Below, one piece after another: positions 17,077 to 26,185 of a DNA stretch of 32,802 nucleotides (positions within the stretch are counted from its first letter, which is position 1; every line of letters begins with the position of its first letter). The translations under genes were made by a program, and so were the position numbers. The DNA comes from Alphaproteobacteria bacterium (GTDB lineage: Bacteria > Pseudomonadota > Alphaproteobacteria > Bin95). The notes beneath the pieces were generated by a model, which ran no database searches, was not told the origin of the DNA, and was given only the letters and a program-made list of their open reading frames with translations. The stretch covers positions 1-32,802 of the forward strand of contig JAJEIH010000147.1 of NCBI GenBank assembly GCA_022827685.1, written 5' to 3'.

Positions 17077-19431
17077 TCACGCGATGACGGGGGCGGGGTT
17101 CAGATCGGCTTCGGCCAGAGGATGCGCGCGACGGCCCATTGCGACAGGGACGTCATACAGGCGCCCCGGCGCGAACCTTGCCCAGAAATGGCGCATGCCC
17201 GGCACGATAACCCGCGCAACGGGCATGCCGATATCGGGCCGGGTCTGGTCCAGGGCCAGGAATTCCATGCCCTTGGATTCGACGAGCGCACGGCAATGCT
17301 CCACGTCCTCGCGCGTGTCCGCCGCTTCGACCGCCGGATACTGCGAAGCCTCGCGGGGCGGCGCATCCGCCGCCGGCGCCAGCCAGGAACACTCGGCGAG
17401 TCGAGCGGTCTTCCACCACCGGAGCGCCAGCGGATCGTCGATCATGGGCCGGCCGTCGTTCCTCCCCGGACGCGGCAGCCAGGTAAGGCACTGGTTCAAC
17501 TCGCAAATCGCGCGCAAGGCCGCCACGCGCGGATCGGCATGGGCGCCCGCTCCGTAAATGATGTCCTCGGTCCGGGCGTCCGGCCTGCGGGAGAGTGCGG
17601 CGAAGCAGGGAATGCCGAGGTCGGAGGTGATGTCGAGCATCCACAGCTCGCGCTCATAGCCGGCGTAACGGTCCGGGGCCGATGCGAGATACCCGTCGTC
17701 GAAGCTGGCAAGATCGACCGCCGGCGCCCGCAGCCGGTTGTACCACCAGATGGCGAAGGCATCCCGCTCCGCCAGTTCGTAGAAGCCCTGCAGGATGGCC
17801 TCTTCCAGGGTGTTGCCGGCGGCGCAGCCGTTGGAGTCGGCGATCAGGTCCGCGGGGCCGCGCTGTTCGGCGGGCATGCTGTAGAGCATTGACGTCGGCA
17901 GATAGCGGTGGCGCTGCTGCGTCAGCGACCACACCGGGGTCCAGTCGATTTCGGCATCCGGGTCGAGACGCGGCGGCACGACGTTGTAGGGATGTCCTTT
18001 CGCGTTGATGCTTTCCGCGTTGTCCAGCTGACTGTCGCTGAACAGCTGCACCGCGTTCGGATGAACCGCCTCGTCTTCCACCGCGAAGTCGACGAAGCGC
18101 CTGCGGCGGCGGATCTCGTCCCCGGCCCGGGCGCCCGAATGGCGCTCGATCGCCTCGCAGAGGGCGCTGACCTCCGATTGCTCCCTTGTGCTGCCCTTGC
18201 CGGCGCTCTTGCTGCGCAGGCTTCGGCGGAGGGAGCTCAGGCTCCGGCTTCTCATGCCCTGGTTGCCGCCGGCCCAATAGACATGCAGCCAGGGGTCGGT
18301 CTCGTCGGTCGTGCGCCTGAGCCAGGTCACGACGCCGCTCACCGGGCTGACAAGGTGGCGGTATTTCGCCAGGGTCGCTTCCGGCGCTGCACTGCGCGCG
18401 CCGCCGCTGTTGCGATGAGTTTTGGGACTTGCCTTCAAAGACAGCGGAACCGGCGGCCGATCGGGGCGGTATAGCGCTTCCTCGCCGCAGGCAAGGCATT
18501 GCGGCCGGCGCATGACCCGGTGCTGCGAGCTTGCGAATGTGCCGGTATTCATCGCGATTGCGTGGTCGTGAACCGGGGCCGCCTCGTCCAGGACCAGCCA
18601 TTTGACGATCTCGGCCGCGATCAGCCCGTACAGCCCTTCCAGAACTGCGGGCTCCGCCGCGAACGGCTTGAACGCAGCCTCTTCGCCGGCAAGGTTGCGC
18701 AGGAAGCTGTGGACCTCCTTGTGGCCGCGCAGGCGCTGCGCCAGACAGGCCCAGCAGGGTCCCTGCCTGTCCGCGCGAAAGACGGGGCCGAACAGCGCCT
18801 CCATGCCTCGAGGCCGCAGCAGCATCCACGCCGCTCCCGCCTCGAGCCGCCGCCGGTTCACGTCTTCAAGGCGCGCTTCGAGATAGTCGTCGCAGACGAT
18901 GACGGTGAGTTCGGGCTCGCCGGTCCTCACTCCGGCGCCGGCCTCTTCCAGACGCCGGACCAGCCGGCCGTCATCCCCTTCCACCGCGATGCGCGACGCC
19001 GCGAGCCGCTGCTCGACCCAGCGGGGCGAGGCGCCGAGCGACGACCAGTAGGCCGCCCGGCATCGGTCCATGCCGTGATCGGCGGAGACGACATAGCCCC
19101 GGTCGGACAGCGAACCGACCGCCGCGAGAACATCGGCGCCGGTATGGACGCCCTCAAGGGCGGCGGCGATCTCGTCCTGCGGGCGCCGGCCGTCGAGCAG
19201 CGGCAGCAGATCGCAATAGAGCCTGCCGTGCAGCAGGGTATTGAACGACTCGGAAACCAGAAGCGCCTGCTGTTCGCCGATTTTGTGGAACTGCAGATGC
19301 GGGGCAAGCGCGGGAAGCCTGACGGCGCCCCGGTCCGCAGGCGTCGTTCTGGTCAATATCCCCTGCCGGGGATTCCTGTCTGTCTGCGCTGGCATCCAGG
19401 ATTTCCGCTCCGGACCGGCCGGCGCCTTCAT
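17077..19431 (-). CDS. Leader-binding/YcaO cyclodehydratase fusion (TOMM synthesis)
   Basis: The 784-residue product joins the two parts of an azoline-forming enzyme. Residues 1 to about 330 are the E1-like leader-binding (ThiF/SagC-like) part, with four probable zinc cysteines at 226, 229, 312 and 315 (CWAC, CLAC). Residues from about 350 are a SagD-type YcaO domain, which uses ATP to cyclise Cys, Ser or Thr onto the preceding carbonyl. Its ATP-binding motifs are SALCEAIER (422-430) and NGCAAGNTLEEA through QGFYELAERDA (534-558). It ends in NPAPVIA, like the Pro-rich tails of this family. The ATG at 19431 overlaps the upstream stop (ATGA). No azoline dehydrogenase is encoded in the window. 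Confidence 0.94.
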   Translation of the reverse strand: MKAPAGPERKSWMPAQTDRNPRQGILTRTTPADRGAVRLPALAPHLQFHKIGEQQALLVSESFNTLLHGRLYCDLLPLLDGRRPQDEIAAALEGVHTGADVLAAVGSLSDRGYVVSADHGMDRCRAAYWSSLGASPRWVEQRLAASRIAVEGDDGRLVRRLEEAGAGVRTGEPELTVIVCDDYLEARLEDVNRRRLEAGAAWMLLRPRGMEALFGPVFRADRQGPCWACLAQRLRGHKEVHSFLRNLAGEEAAFKPFAAEPAVLEGLYGLIAAEIVKWLVLDEAAPVHDHAIAMNTGTFASSQHRVMRRPQCLACGEEALYRPDRPPVPLSLKASPKTHRNSGGARSAAPEATLAKYRHLVSPVSGVVTWLRRTTDETDPWLHVYWAGGNQGMRSRSLSSLRRSLRSKSAGKGSTREQSEVSALCEAIERHSGARAGDEIRRRRRFVDFAVEDEAVHPNAVQLFSDSQLDNAESINAKGHPYNVVPPRLDPDAEIDWTPVWSLTQQRHRYLPTSMLYSMPAEQRGPADLIADSNGCAAGNTLEEAILQGFYELAERDAFAIWWYNRLRAPAVDLASFDDGYLASAPDRYAGYERELWMLDITSDLGIPCFAALSRRPDARTEDIIYGAGAHADPRVAALRAICELNQCLTWLPRPGRNDGRPMIDDPLALRWWKTARLAECSWLAPAADAPPREASQYPAVEAADTREDVEHCRALVESKGMEFLALDQTRPDIGMPVARVIVPGMRHFWARFAPGRLYDVPVAMGRRAHPLAEADLNPAPVIA

Positions 19432-21824
19432 GCACGCGAATGAAGCGTGTCGATCCCGGCGGCGGCCCGGGATGCGGTGTCGGCCGCCGCGGCGGCCAGC
19501 GCATCGAAATCCTCGTGCCCGCAAGCACTGGCAACGAGGGACCTGACCTTCTTTCCCGCCGCGGCTGCGTCAAATCCGTCTTCGCCGACAAGGCATAAAA
19601 TGCCCTGCAAATCCCGCCACATGGCCGCGGCCTGCGCCAGCGGCTCGGCGCCGGCGGCATCGAACACCGCCGCGGCGCTCGGAGCCGGATCGTCGAGACC
19701 GTCCCCGACCCGCGTCAGCTGCAGGACCCGCGCGGCCCTCTCGACATCCTCCAGCCCGCCGCGCATCCGGGCGTATGCGGACAGGCCCGTTTCGTCGGGA
19801 CGGCCCGCCGGTTCGCGCAATCCGTCGATCAGGGATTCGTTCGAGCCGTATTCGGCCAGCAACCGGCGCTGCGCCTCGGCGAAGCGGCGGCCGATCTCGG
19901 AATCGCCGCACTGGAACACGCAGCGCGCCCTGGTGAGAACGGGAATTTCGCCGGAGGCGGGAGTCCCGTAGCGCTCCGCCAGTTCGGAAAGCGGCAGCGC
20001 GTGAAGGGAGTCGAAACCGGGCGGAATCGGGGAGAACAACAGACTGTCCTTCGCAAGCTCGGTCACGGCCTTGCGGAACCCCCGGCACAGACGTTCGTTT
20101 TCGCCGAACTTCCAGCTGTCATTGACAAACAGCATGTCGATCGCGACGCCGGGATAGACGTCCCGGCTGGCGAGATCGCCCAGGCAAACGGCGGCGACCC
20201 CGCCCGCGCGCAGCGGTCCGGACCGTTCGACGAAGTCCGCGGCCACGGCCGCAAGCACGGATGCAATCGACGCTTCGGCAAGATTGGAAAGCGCCGTCCT
20301 TGCCTCGCCCGGAGACAGGTTCCCGCGCACGACATGCATGCCGATCTGGAACGCCTTGTCGTTCGACCAGTTCCGCACGACCTCCGCCGATTCCCCTGCA
20401 TCGGCCGTCGGCAGTTCGGCAATCAGCTCCTTCATTTCCCGAACGCCCATTTCGCGCGTCCAGTAGAGCCTCGTGAGCCCGCGCCGCGCGACCGTCTCGT
20501 ATCGCTCGTCGGGTCCGAATCCTTTCGGCAGGTCGAGATCGGTGAACTCCCGATCCTGCAGGTTGTCGAGAAGCTCCGAATGGCGTTCGACCCATGCGGC
20601 GAGCCGCGGGGCGGCGCCGAAGATTTCGACTATCGCATCGAAGGCGTCCGGGCGGGCCGCGGAAACCGCGCTGTCATAGGCGCTCCAGTCATCGATATCG
20701 GGATAGAAATGCCTGCGCCACTCGTCCACCAGCGGGTCCATCTTCGCAAACCAGCGCTTCGGCCGCAGCACCATGTTCATCATGTCGCCATAGGTTCCCG
20801 GCAATTCCGGCGATTCATCGGGACCGCGAACCTGCAACAGCGGGTAGTGCCGCGCGGCCATGGCGTGATGATCCGCGTGGCGCTGCATGTTGAAGAACAT
20901 CCAGTTGCTGAACTTCCAGTCGGCGCTCCAGGAATGGCGCGGCATCACTTTTTCCCAACGCCCGTTCGGAAGGCGGATCCGGCGCAGGCCGTAATGCTGG
21001 AAATAGTTGCTGATCTTCATGGAAAAGACGCAGCACAGGCCGAGAAACGCGAAAACCGGGATGGCCCAGATGCCCCCCATCCAGAACACCACCGCATACC
21101 AGAACGCCACGGTCAGACCGTAACGCCAGAACGGGTTGCTGTAGTGCCAAATGGAAAGCTGGCGCCGGGACAACCGCTCGCCCACGACTTTCCAGGAATT
21201 GGTGAGGTTGCTCGCAACTTCCTTTGGGAAATACTTCCAGAAACTCTCGCCCTTTGGTGCGGACCCTACATCATGCGGCGTGCCCACCATGGCATGATGT
21301 ATATAGACGTGCTCCGTCGCATATTGCGGATAGGATGCCGAGGAAAGCAGGAATTCTCCAAGCCGGCGTTCCCAGACAGCGCGCCGGTGAACCAGTTCGT
21401 GCCCAACCACAAATACCGCCTGCGCTTCCATGGTCAAGATGATCGCCAGCAACACGCATTCCCAGATCGCCAATTGATCTGCAACAAGGATTTGCCACAT
21501 CCCGAAAATGAGAACCGGCGGCCAGAGAACCGCCCAGATCCAGACCGGGAGATTATGCCACAACAGATGACGTTCCGACGTTCTTGCCGGATCCATACCG
21601 CGCCCGTCGCGGCCCAGAACCCGATCGAGCGGTCCTGCGACGCTCATGAAGAGAAACGCGGGCAACAACCACCAGCCGCCATAGGCCGCCGCCAAAACAA
21701 TCAACGGGAAAATACCCAATGGCAGATAATGCGGAAGAGCGTTAAGGATCGACGGTTCGATCTGCCGCGCCAGGTCTGCCCCGCCGGGGCCCGAGCTCAC
21801 ATTTGCGGAGGCATCTTGCGGCAT
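19428..21824 (-). CDS. AlkB-type membrane hydroxylase fused to a GlnE-like domain
   Basis: The 798-residue protein is a fusion. Residues about 30-380 are a membrane di-iron alkane-1-monooxygenase-like domain, with hydrophobic segments and the His boxes HELVH (142-146), EHVYIHH (171-177) and QRHADHH (314-320), plus the AlkB signature NYFQHYGL (273-280). Residues about 440-795 resemble one half of GlnE, the glutamine synthetase adenylyltransferase: RGLTRLYWTREMG, a helical part, LGDLASRDVYPGVAIDMLFVND and later LTRARCVFQCGD. The catalytic GSDxD of GlnE reads GVAID here, so the first metal-binding Asp is missing and the domain is probably inactive as a transferase. The gene lies between the leader fusion and YcaO genes and is coupled to the latter. 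The substrate is unknown. Confidence 0.88.
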   Translation of the reverse strand: MPQDASANVSSGPGGADLARQIEPSILNALPHYLPLGIFPLIVLAAAYGGWWLLPAFLFMSVAGPLDRVLGRDGRGMDPARTSERHLLWHNLPVWIWAVLWPPVLIFGMWQILVADQLAIWECVLLAIILTMEAQAVFVVGHELVHRRAVWERRLGEFLLSSASYPQYATEHVYIHHAMVGTPHDVGSAPKGESFWKYFPKEVASNLTNSWKVVGERLSRRQLSIWHYSNPFWRYGLTVAFWYAVVFWMGGIWAIPVFAFLGLCCVFSMKISNYFQHYGLRRIRLPNGRWEKVMPRHSWSADWKFSNWMFFNMQRHADHHAMAARHYPLLQVRGPDESPELPGTYGDMMNMVLRPKRWFAKMDPLVDEWRRHFYPDIDDWSAYDSAVSAARPDAFDAIVEIFGAAPRLAAWVERHSELLDNLQDREFTDLDLPKGFGPDERYETVARRGLTRLYWTREMGVREMKELIAELPTADAGESAEVVRNWSNDKAFQIGMHVVRGNLSPGEARTALSNLAEASIASVLAAVAADFVERSGPLRAGGVAAVCLGDLASRDVYPGVAIDMLFVNDSWKFGENERLCRGFRKAVTELAKDSLLFSPIPPGFDSLHALPLSELAERYGTPASGEIPVLTRARCVFQCGDSEIGRRFAEAQRRLLAEYGSNESLIDGLREPAGRPDETGLSAYARMRGGLEDVERAARVLQLTRVGDGLDDPAPSAAAVFDAAGAEPLAQAAAMWRDLQGILCLVGEDGFDAAAAGKKVRSLVASACGHEDFDALAAAAADTASRAAAGIDTLHSRA

Positions 21825-21900
21825 GGCGGCTTCCCAGGCGGACCGGGGCTCCCTTGCAACCGGTTTATACTACCATCGCGCAGGGCAATTCGCAAATGCC

Positions 21901-23202
21901 TCAGGCGGTCGGGACGTCGAGGAGGCACTCCAGAGCCTCGACGCAAAACGCCGAGGTCACGGCTTCGGAGCCATGTCCTATCTGTCCTACCGTCCCCCAT
22001 TTTAGCGACTGGTCGCCGAACGCCAGAAGCTCCTGCCAGCTACCGTCGTCCCGTTGCGAATTTACGAGTCTTTCCAGCTGGCGTTTTCCGTCGATCTTTT
22101 CAAGGCTTCCAATATTGTAAAGCGCCGACACTGCCTGCGCCGCCTGAAGAATATTGGCGAATTCTCCCTTTTCGTCGCGCAAATCCAGGAGGCGTTCCGC
22201 AAGTATCGGGCGCAGCCGATCAAGGGATGGTTGTATCCGCAACACGGCCCGCGCAATTGCATAACAGATCGCCACCTCATCGGGATACCACTTGGACGAA
22301 CCCTCGATCCGGCCCTCGGTAACCAGTGCTTCCAGCCATCGTTGAGCGTCCCTTGTTTCAGGGCGGTCGCCGAGATAGGCGATGACATTCGCATTGACGA
22401 CGGGATCGGCTTCGATGCGGAAACGCGACACGACGTCAGGTTCGTCACCGGCCAGAACCCAGGTCATGAAGCGGCCGTCCTCGTCGCGGTTCTCCAATAT
22501 CCCGGCTGTGTTTCTTTTCAGAAGAATCCAGGGATGGTCTTCGATGACAAGCGAACAGAGCGCAGTGCTGTCTAGGTCCTGGGGCAGATGGCGGTAGTAG
22601 CGCCACAGTCCGGGATATTCGATGGTCTCGCCGATATAGGCCTTGGCAGCATTGTACAGGGCCCTGGCCCGCGCATCGCCGCAACGCTCCAGAGCCAGCG
22701 CGCAGAAGGCTGAAACAAAGGGAGGTCTTTCGAAATGCCGCGGAATATCCGGGTCGGCCGTGTTGAACCGGATGCAGTGCCACGCCCCGTTTTCGTCGAT
22801 GGTGGATTCCAGGAAGGCGAGGCCGCGGCGGACGCTTTCCCTGCCTGCTGCGGCCAGCGCCTCGGGGCCGGCGGCGCCCATTCCGGCCCGCGCCCCTTCG
22901 GGCGGGGGAGAACGGCGGGGCGGCGCGGGGTCGTGGAGCGTCCTGCGAAGAAAGGCGAGCGAGGCCGCGCCGCCTCTTGCCTCCTCCCGCTCGGCAGCAG
23001 TGAATTTGCCGCGCGGCGGCAGGACGAGATGCGTCGCCGCGTAGGTTTCCTCATGCACGTGAATTTCATGGCCCTCGGCCAGCGTCACGCCGAGTTCTTC
23101 CTCGATGGTCTTTCCGGGGTCGGCGAGAAGGCGGTCCCGAAGACCGTTGTCGTCGCCGGCCCGCGACATGAGGTCTGCCATAGCATCAACGGGCTTCTTC
23201 AT
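21901..23202 (-). CDS. NHLP leader fused to terpene-cyclase-like domain
   Basis: The 433-residue product begins with a complete NHLP leader (LRDRLLADPGKTIEEELGVT, then THLVLPP at 57-63) ending in Gly-Gly at 77-78, exactly where the small precursor has Ala-Gly. The remaining 355 residues form a helical repeat protein of the squalene-cyclase/prenyltransferase fold. It shows QW-like repeats (for example NSQRDDGSWQ, 381-390) and DLDSTA (209-214), reminiscent of the DxDD acid motif of class II terpene cyclases, with Ser for the third Asp. It may be cargo for the C39 exporter, an enzyme brought to the peptide machinery by the leader, or both. The ATG at 23202 is 40 bases after the transporter stop; its Shine-Dalgarno sequence is weak. 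The fold call is by motif. Confidence 0.83.
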   Translation of the reverse strand: MKKPVDAMADLMSRAGDDNGLRDRLLADPGKTIEEELGVTLAEGHEIHVHEETYAATHLVLPPRGKFTAAEREEARGGAASLAFLRRTLHDPAPPRRSPPPEGARAGMGAAGPEALAAAGRESVRRGLAFLESTIDENGAWHCIRFNTADPDIPRHFERPPFVSAFCALALERCGDARARALYNAAKAYIGETIEYPGLWRYYRHLPQDLDSTALCSLVIEDHPWILLKRNTAGILENRDEDGRFMTWVLAGDEPDVVSRFRIEADPVVNANVIAYLGDRPETRDAQRWLEALVTEGRIEGSSKWYPDEVAICYAIARAVLRIQPSLDRLRPILAERLLDLRDEKGEFANILQAAQAVSALYNIGSLEKIDGKRQLERLVNSQRDDGSWQELLAFGDQSLKWGTVGQIGHGSEAVTSAFCVEALECLLDVPTA

Positions 23203-23242
23203 CGATGCATTCCATTTTCGCGGGCCCTGCAATCTTCCCCCG

Positions 23243-26185
23243 TCAGGCGATCTGCCGCCTGACCAGCTCCCTGAACACCCCGTCCACCTCCATGAGTTCG
23301 TTGAAGGAGCCGCTTTGCACGACCTTCCCGGCCTGCAACACATAGATGCGGTCGGCCTGTTCCAGGGTCGAAAGGCGGTGGGCGATGACAATCCGGGTGG
23401 AGGTAAGCGCCGTGAGGTTCTGCATCACCCGGGCCTGGCTTTCGTTATCCAGCCAGTTGGTGGCCTCGTCGAACAGCATTATCCGCGGGCTGCCGATAAC
23501 CGAGCGCGCAATCGTGATGCGCTGGCTCTCGCCGCCCGACAGGACGGTCCCGCTGGTGCCGACCATGGTCATCATGCCCATGGGCATGCCCCTGATCTGG
23601 TCTTCCACTTCGGCGACCCGGGCCGCTGACCACACTTCGTCGTTCGTCACGTCCTCGTGGTGGCTGACCAGATTGTCCCAAAGGTCCTGGGGGTGGAGGC
23701 CGACCGATTGCGGCACGGCGCCGATTTTCCGGCGCAGCTGCTTCAGGTTCAGGCGCCTGAGATCGCGTCCGTCGTAAAACACCGCGCCTGCGGTCGGCCG
23801 GTCGACTCCGAGGGCAAGCCGGAACAGGGTGCTCTTGCCCGAGCCGGACTCGCCGGCAATCGCGATGAAGTCGCCGGCGCGGGCATGGATCGTAACGTCG
23901 TCGAGAACCAGCGGGCCGTCCGGGTCGTAGCGGAAAGAAATGCGATCGAACAGAACGTCGCCGCCCAGATATTCGACCGGCTCCCCTTCCACCCCGGTCT
24001 CGGGAACTGCGGCCAGCAGGGGGCGCATCCGGTCGAATGCCGGGAGCATGGCGGCAATGGCGCCGAAAGACTCGCCGAGCCGGCCGACCGCCGACTGGAA
24101 AGCGATGAAGACGATGTAAACGACAAGAAAATCGCCGACCGGGGCGGTCCGGTCGCCCACCGTGGCCACGGCGAAGAGCAGGACTCCGCCGGCGAGAAAG
24201 GGAAGCGCGGCGCCGAAGGCCCGCGAATGCGCCTCAAGCGCATCCAGCTCGATCTCCGCGCGTTTCTGCGCGCGGTAATCCCGCGCCCAGATGGCGAAAG
24301 CCGACCCTTCCGCGTTTTCCACGCGCAGCTTGGCGATACCGCCCACGATCTGGAACAGCCGCCCGGAAACGCGGCGCGCCGCGTCGATCATCCGCCCTTG
24401 AGGCGCAACCTGGCGCAACCCGAGGATGATTGCGGCCAGCAGCGAAGCCAGGCTGAAGACGAGGGCGATGACGCCAAGGGCGCCATCGTAGAAGAAGATG
24501 ACGGCAAAGACCGGAAGCAGAAAAACGATCGACAACAGGCTGTCCGCCACGACCCCCTGCAGGCCGTCGCGGAGATTCTGGAACGTCATGCCCGACATGG
24601 CCAGACCGCCGGCCGGATGGCGGTGCAGCATGCTTGGCGGGAGGCGCATGAGCCGGTCCCAGAAAGCAGCTTCGACCCGCGACGCCGAGCGTCCCTCAAG
24701 GCGCATCATTGCCGAGCTCTGAAGCAGGTGCAGCAACGCGCCGAGCAAGCCGAACCCTGCAACCGTCAGGGCGACGGCGTAGAGCGCCGCAGCGTTTCCG
24801 CCCGCCGCTATGTGATTCGCGACGAAACCGAGCGCGACCGCCGGCACCAGCCTGATCAGGCCGCCCGGAAGCCCGGCAAACACCAGCCGCGCCACATCCC
24901 CGGCCGATCCGTGCAGAGCGATTTTCAGCAGGTCTGCCGGTTCCACGGTCCCCGACGGCAACGGCCGGTAGAACATCCAGGCTTCCTCGGCCAGCGCGCC
25001 GGCGCGCTCCGCTGTCATCCGGATGCTGCGCCCGCTGACGGGGTCCACTTCCCGGTAGCGCCCGAACAGTCCCGGCAGCAGCGCTACGGGCCGGCCGTCC
25101 TCGGCGCGGAAGCCCAGCATCGCATTGCTGTCGCCGCGCCACCAGTCGCCCTCGTCCTTGAACCGCACGCGCCGGGCGCGCACGCCTGAGGCATGGAGAA
25201 CGTCGGCCAGCCCGATCGGCGGAGCCGAAGGCCCCGAGCGCACGGGAATCCTGAAGTCAATTCCCTCATGGCGGCCGACGAGTTGCAGGGCATCGGCCAA
25301 AGCGGTGTCCTCGACATCGCCGTCCCGGTCCACCGGCAGATCGTAGATATTGAAAAGCCGCCGCCGCGCGGCCTTTTCGGCCGTGTAGCGGCTGGTGGTC
25401 CGGGCGCGTTCGAGGTTCGCGTCGTCAACCACGGCCAGTCGGCGGTTGACCCGTTCCAGCGCAAAGGCGACCGCATGAAACGACGCGAGCGCGCGCAACA
25501 GCATGCCCCGCCCCGCCAGAGTTTCAGTCGATTCGCTCGAAAGCACCGCTTCGTCGAACAGATTGAGCCAGCTTGTCCGTGTCAGCGGCATCACGGCTTC
25601 GTGCGGACCGCCCGCCTCCCCAAGCTCCGCGTGGTCCACAATGCCCATGAACAGGCCGGCGCCGCGCGGGGGTTCGGATACCCATACGACGCCGCGCCGC
25701 ACCGACAGCGTGCAGGGCGCCAGGGTCTGTCTCACACCGGGCTCGGCCAAGGCGGTCGGACGCGGCAGGCGGCTTGCAAAACGCGAAAGCGAGTCGGTAA
25801 CGGCGGTCAGCCAGGTGTCGGTCTGTTCCGCGAGCTCTGCCGGATGCACCTCGGACAGCAGGGATGCCGGCAGGCGCCTCAGAAGGGTGTCCGGCGATCC
25901 TTTGGCGATCAGGGTGAGCGTCGTGTCCTTGTCGCCGTCTCCTTCGTCCGCCGCCACGCCCGGCAGCAGCCAGCCCGCTTCCCGGCGCAACAGATGCTGA
26001 GGCGCCGCCTGGTCCACCCCGTCCCGCAGTTCGACCAGGAACAGGTTGACCGCGCCCCGATCGATGAACCAGACGCTTTCCGGGTCGTCGAGTTTCACCG
26101 GCGCGTTGCCCGCACAGGGCACGGATATGCCGGAGCGGGCCGCGAGTTCGGCAATCGATGTGTATTCCGGGCCCGGGTCCTGCAT
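23243..26185 (-). CDS. NHLP-system ABC transporter, permease/ATPase (no peptidase)
   Basis: The 980-residue protein matches the second ABC component of NHLP export systems (TIGR03797 type). The first 500 or so residues are a soluble region, beginning with a cyclic-nucleotide-binding-like part (WFIDRGAVNLFLVEL), not a C39 peptidase. A six-helix membrane domain follows, then an ATPase with Walker A GESGSGKST (about 778-786), signature LSGGE (about 882-886), Walker B RIMLFDEAT (about 901-909) and IAHRLST. The ATG at 26185 overlaps the stop of the peptidase transporter (TGATG), so the two are coupled and probably form a complex. It may export the product or the large leader fusion. Confidence 0.93.
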   Translation of the reverse strand: MQDPGPEYTSIAELAARSGISVPCAGNAPVKLDDPESVWFIDRGAVNLFLVELRDGVDQAAPQHLLRREAGWLLPGVAADEGDGDKDTTLTLIAKGSPDTLLRRLPASLLSEVHPAELAEQTDTWLTAVTDSLSRFASRLPRPTALAEPGVRQTLAPCTLSVRRGVVWVSEPPRGAGLFMGIVDHAELGEAGGPHEAVMPLTRTSWLNLFDEAVLSSESTETLAGRGMLLRALASFHAVAFALERVNRRLAVVDDANLERARTTSRYTAEKAARRRLFNIYDLPVDRDGDVEDTALADALQLVGRHEGIDFRIPVRSGPSAPPIGLADVLHASGVRARRVRFKDEGDWWRGDSNAMLGFRAEDGRPVALLPGLFGRYREVDPVSGRSIRMTAERAGALAEEAWMFYRPLPSGTVEPADLLKIALHGSAGDVARLVFAGLPGGLIRLVPAVALGFVANHIAAGGNAAALYAVALTVAGFGLLGALLHLLQSSAMMRLEGRSASRVEAAFWDRLMRLPPSMLHRHPAGGLAMSGMTFQNLRDGLQGVVADSLLSIVFLLPVFAVIFFYDGALGVIALVFSLASLLAAIILGLRQVAPQGRMIDAARRVSGRLFQIVGGIAKLRVENAEGSAFAIWARDYRAQKRAEIELDALEAHSRAFGAALPFLAGGVLLFAVATVGDRTAPVGDFLVVYIVFIAFQSAVGRLGESFGAIAAMLPAFDRMRPLLAAVPETGVEGEPVEYLGGDVLFDRISFRYDPDGPLVLDDVTIHARAGDFIAIAGESGSGKSTLFRLALGVDRPTAGAVFYDGRDLRRLNLKQLRRKIGAVPQSVGLHPQDLWDNLVSHHEDVTNDEVWSAARVAEVEDQIRGMPMGMMTMVGTSGTVLSGGESQRITIARSVIGSPRIMLFDEATNWLDNESQARVMQNLTALTSTRIVIAHRLSTLEQADRIYVLQAGKVVQSGSFNELMEVDGVFRELVRRQIA

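Noticed and set aside
21901..23202. Simple terpenoid (squalene/hopene) cyclase gene
   Set aside because: The domain is far shorter than squalene-hopene cyclases, the DxDD motif is altered, and the N terminus is an NHLP leader.
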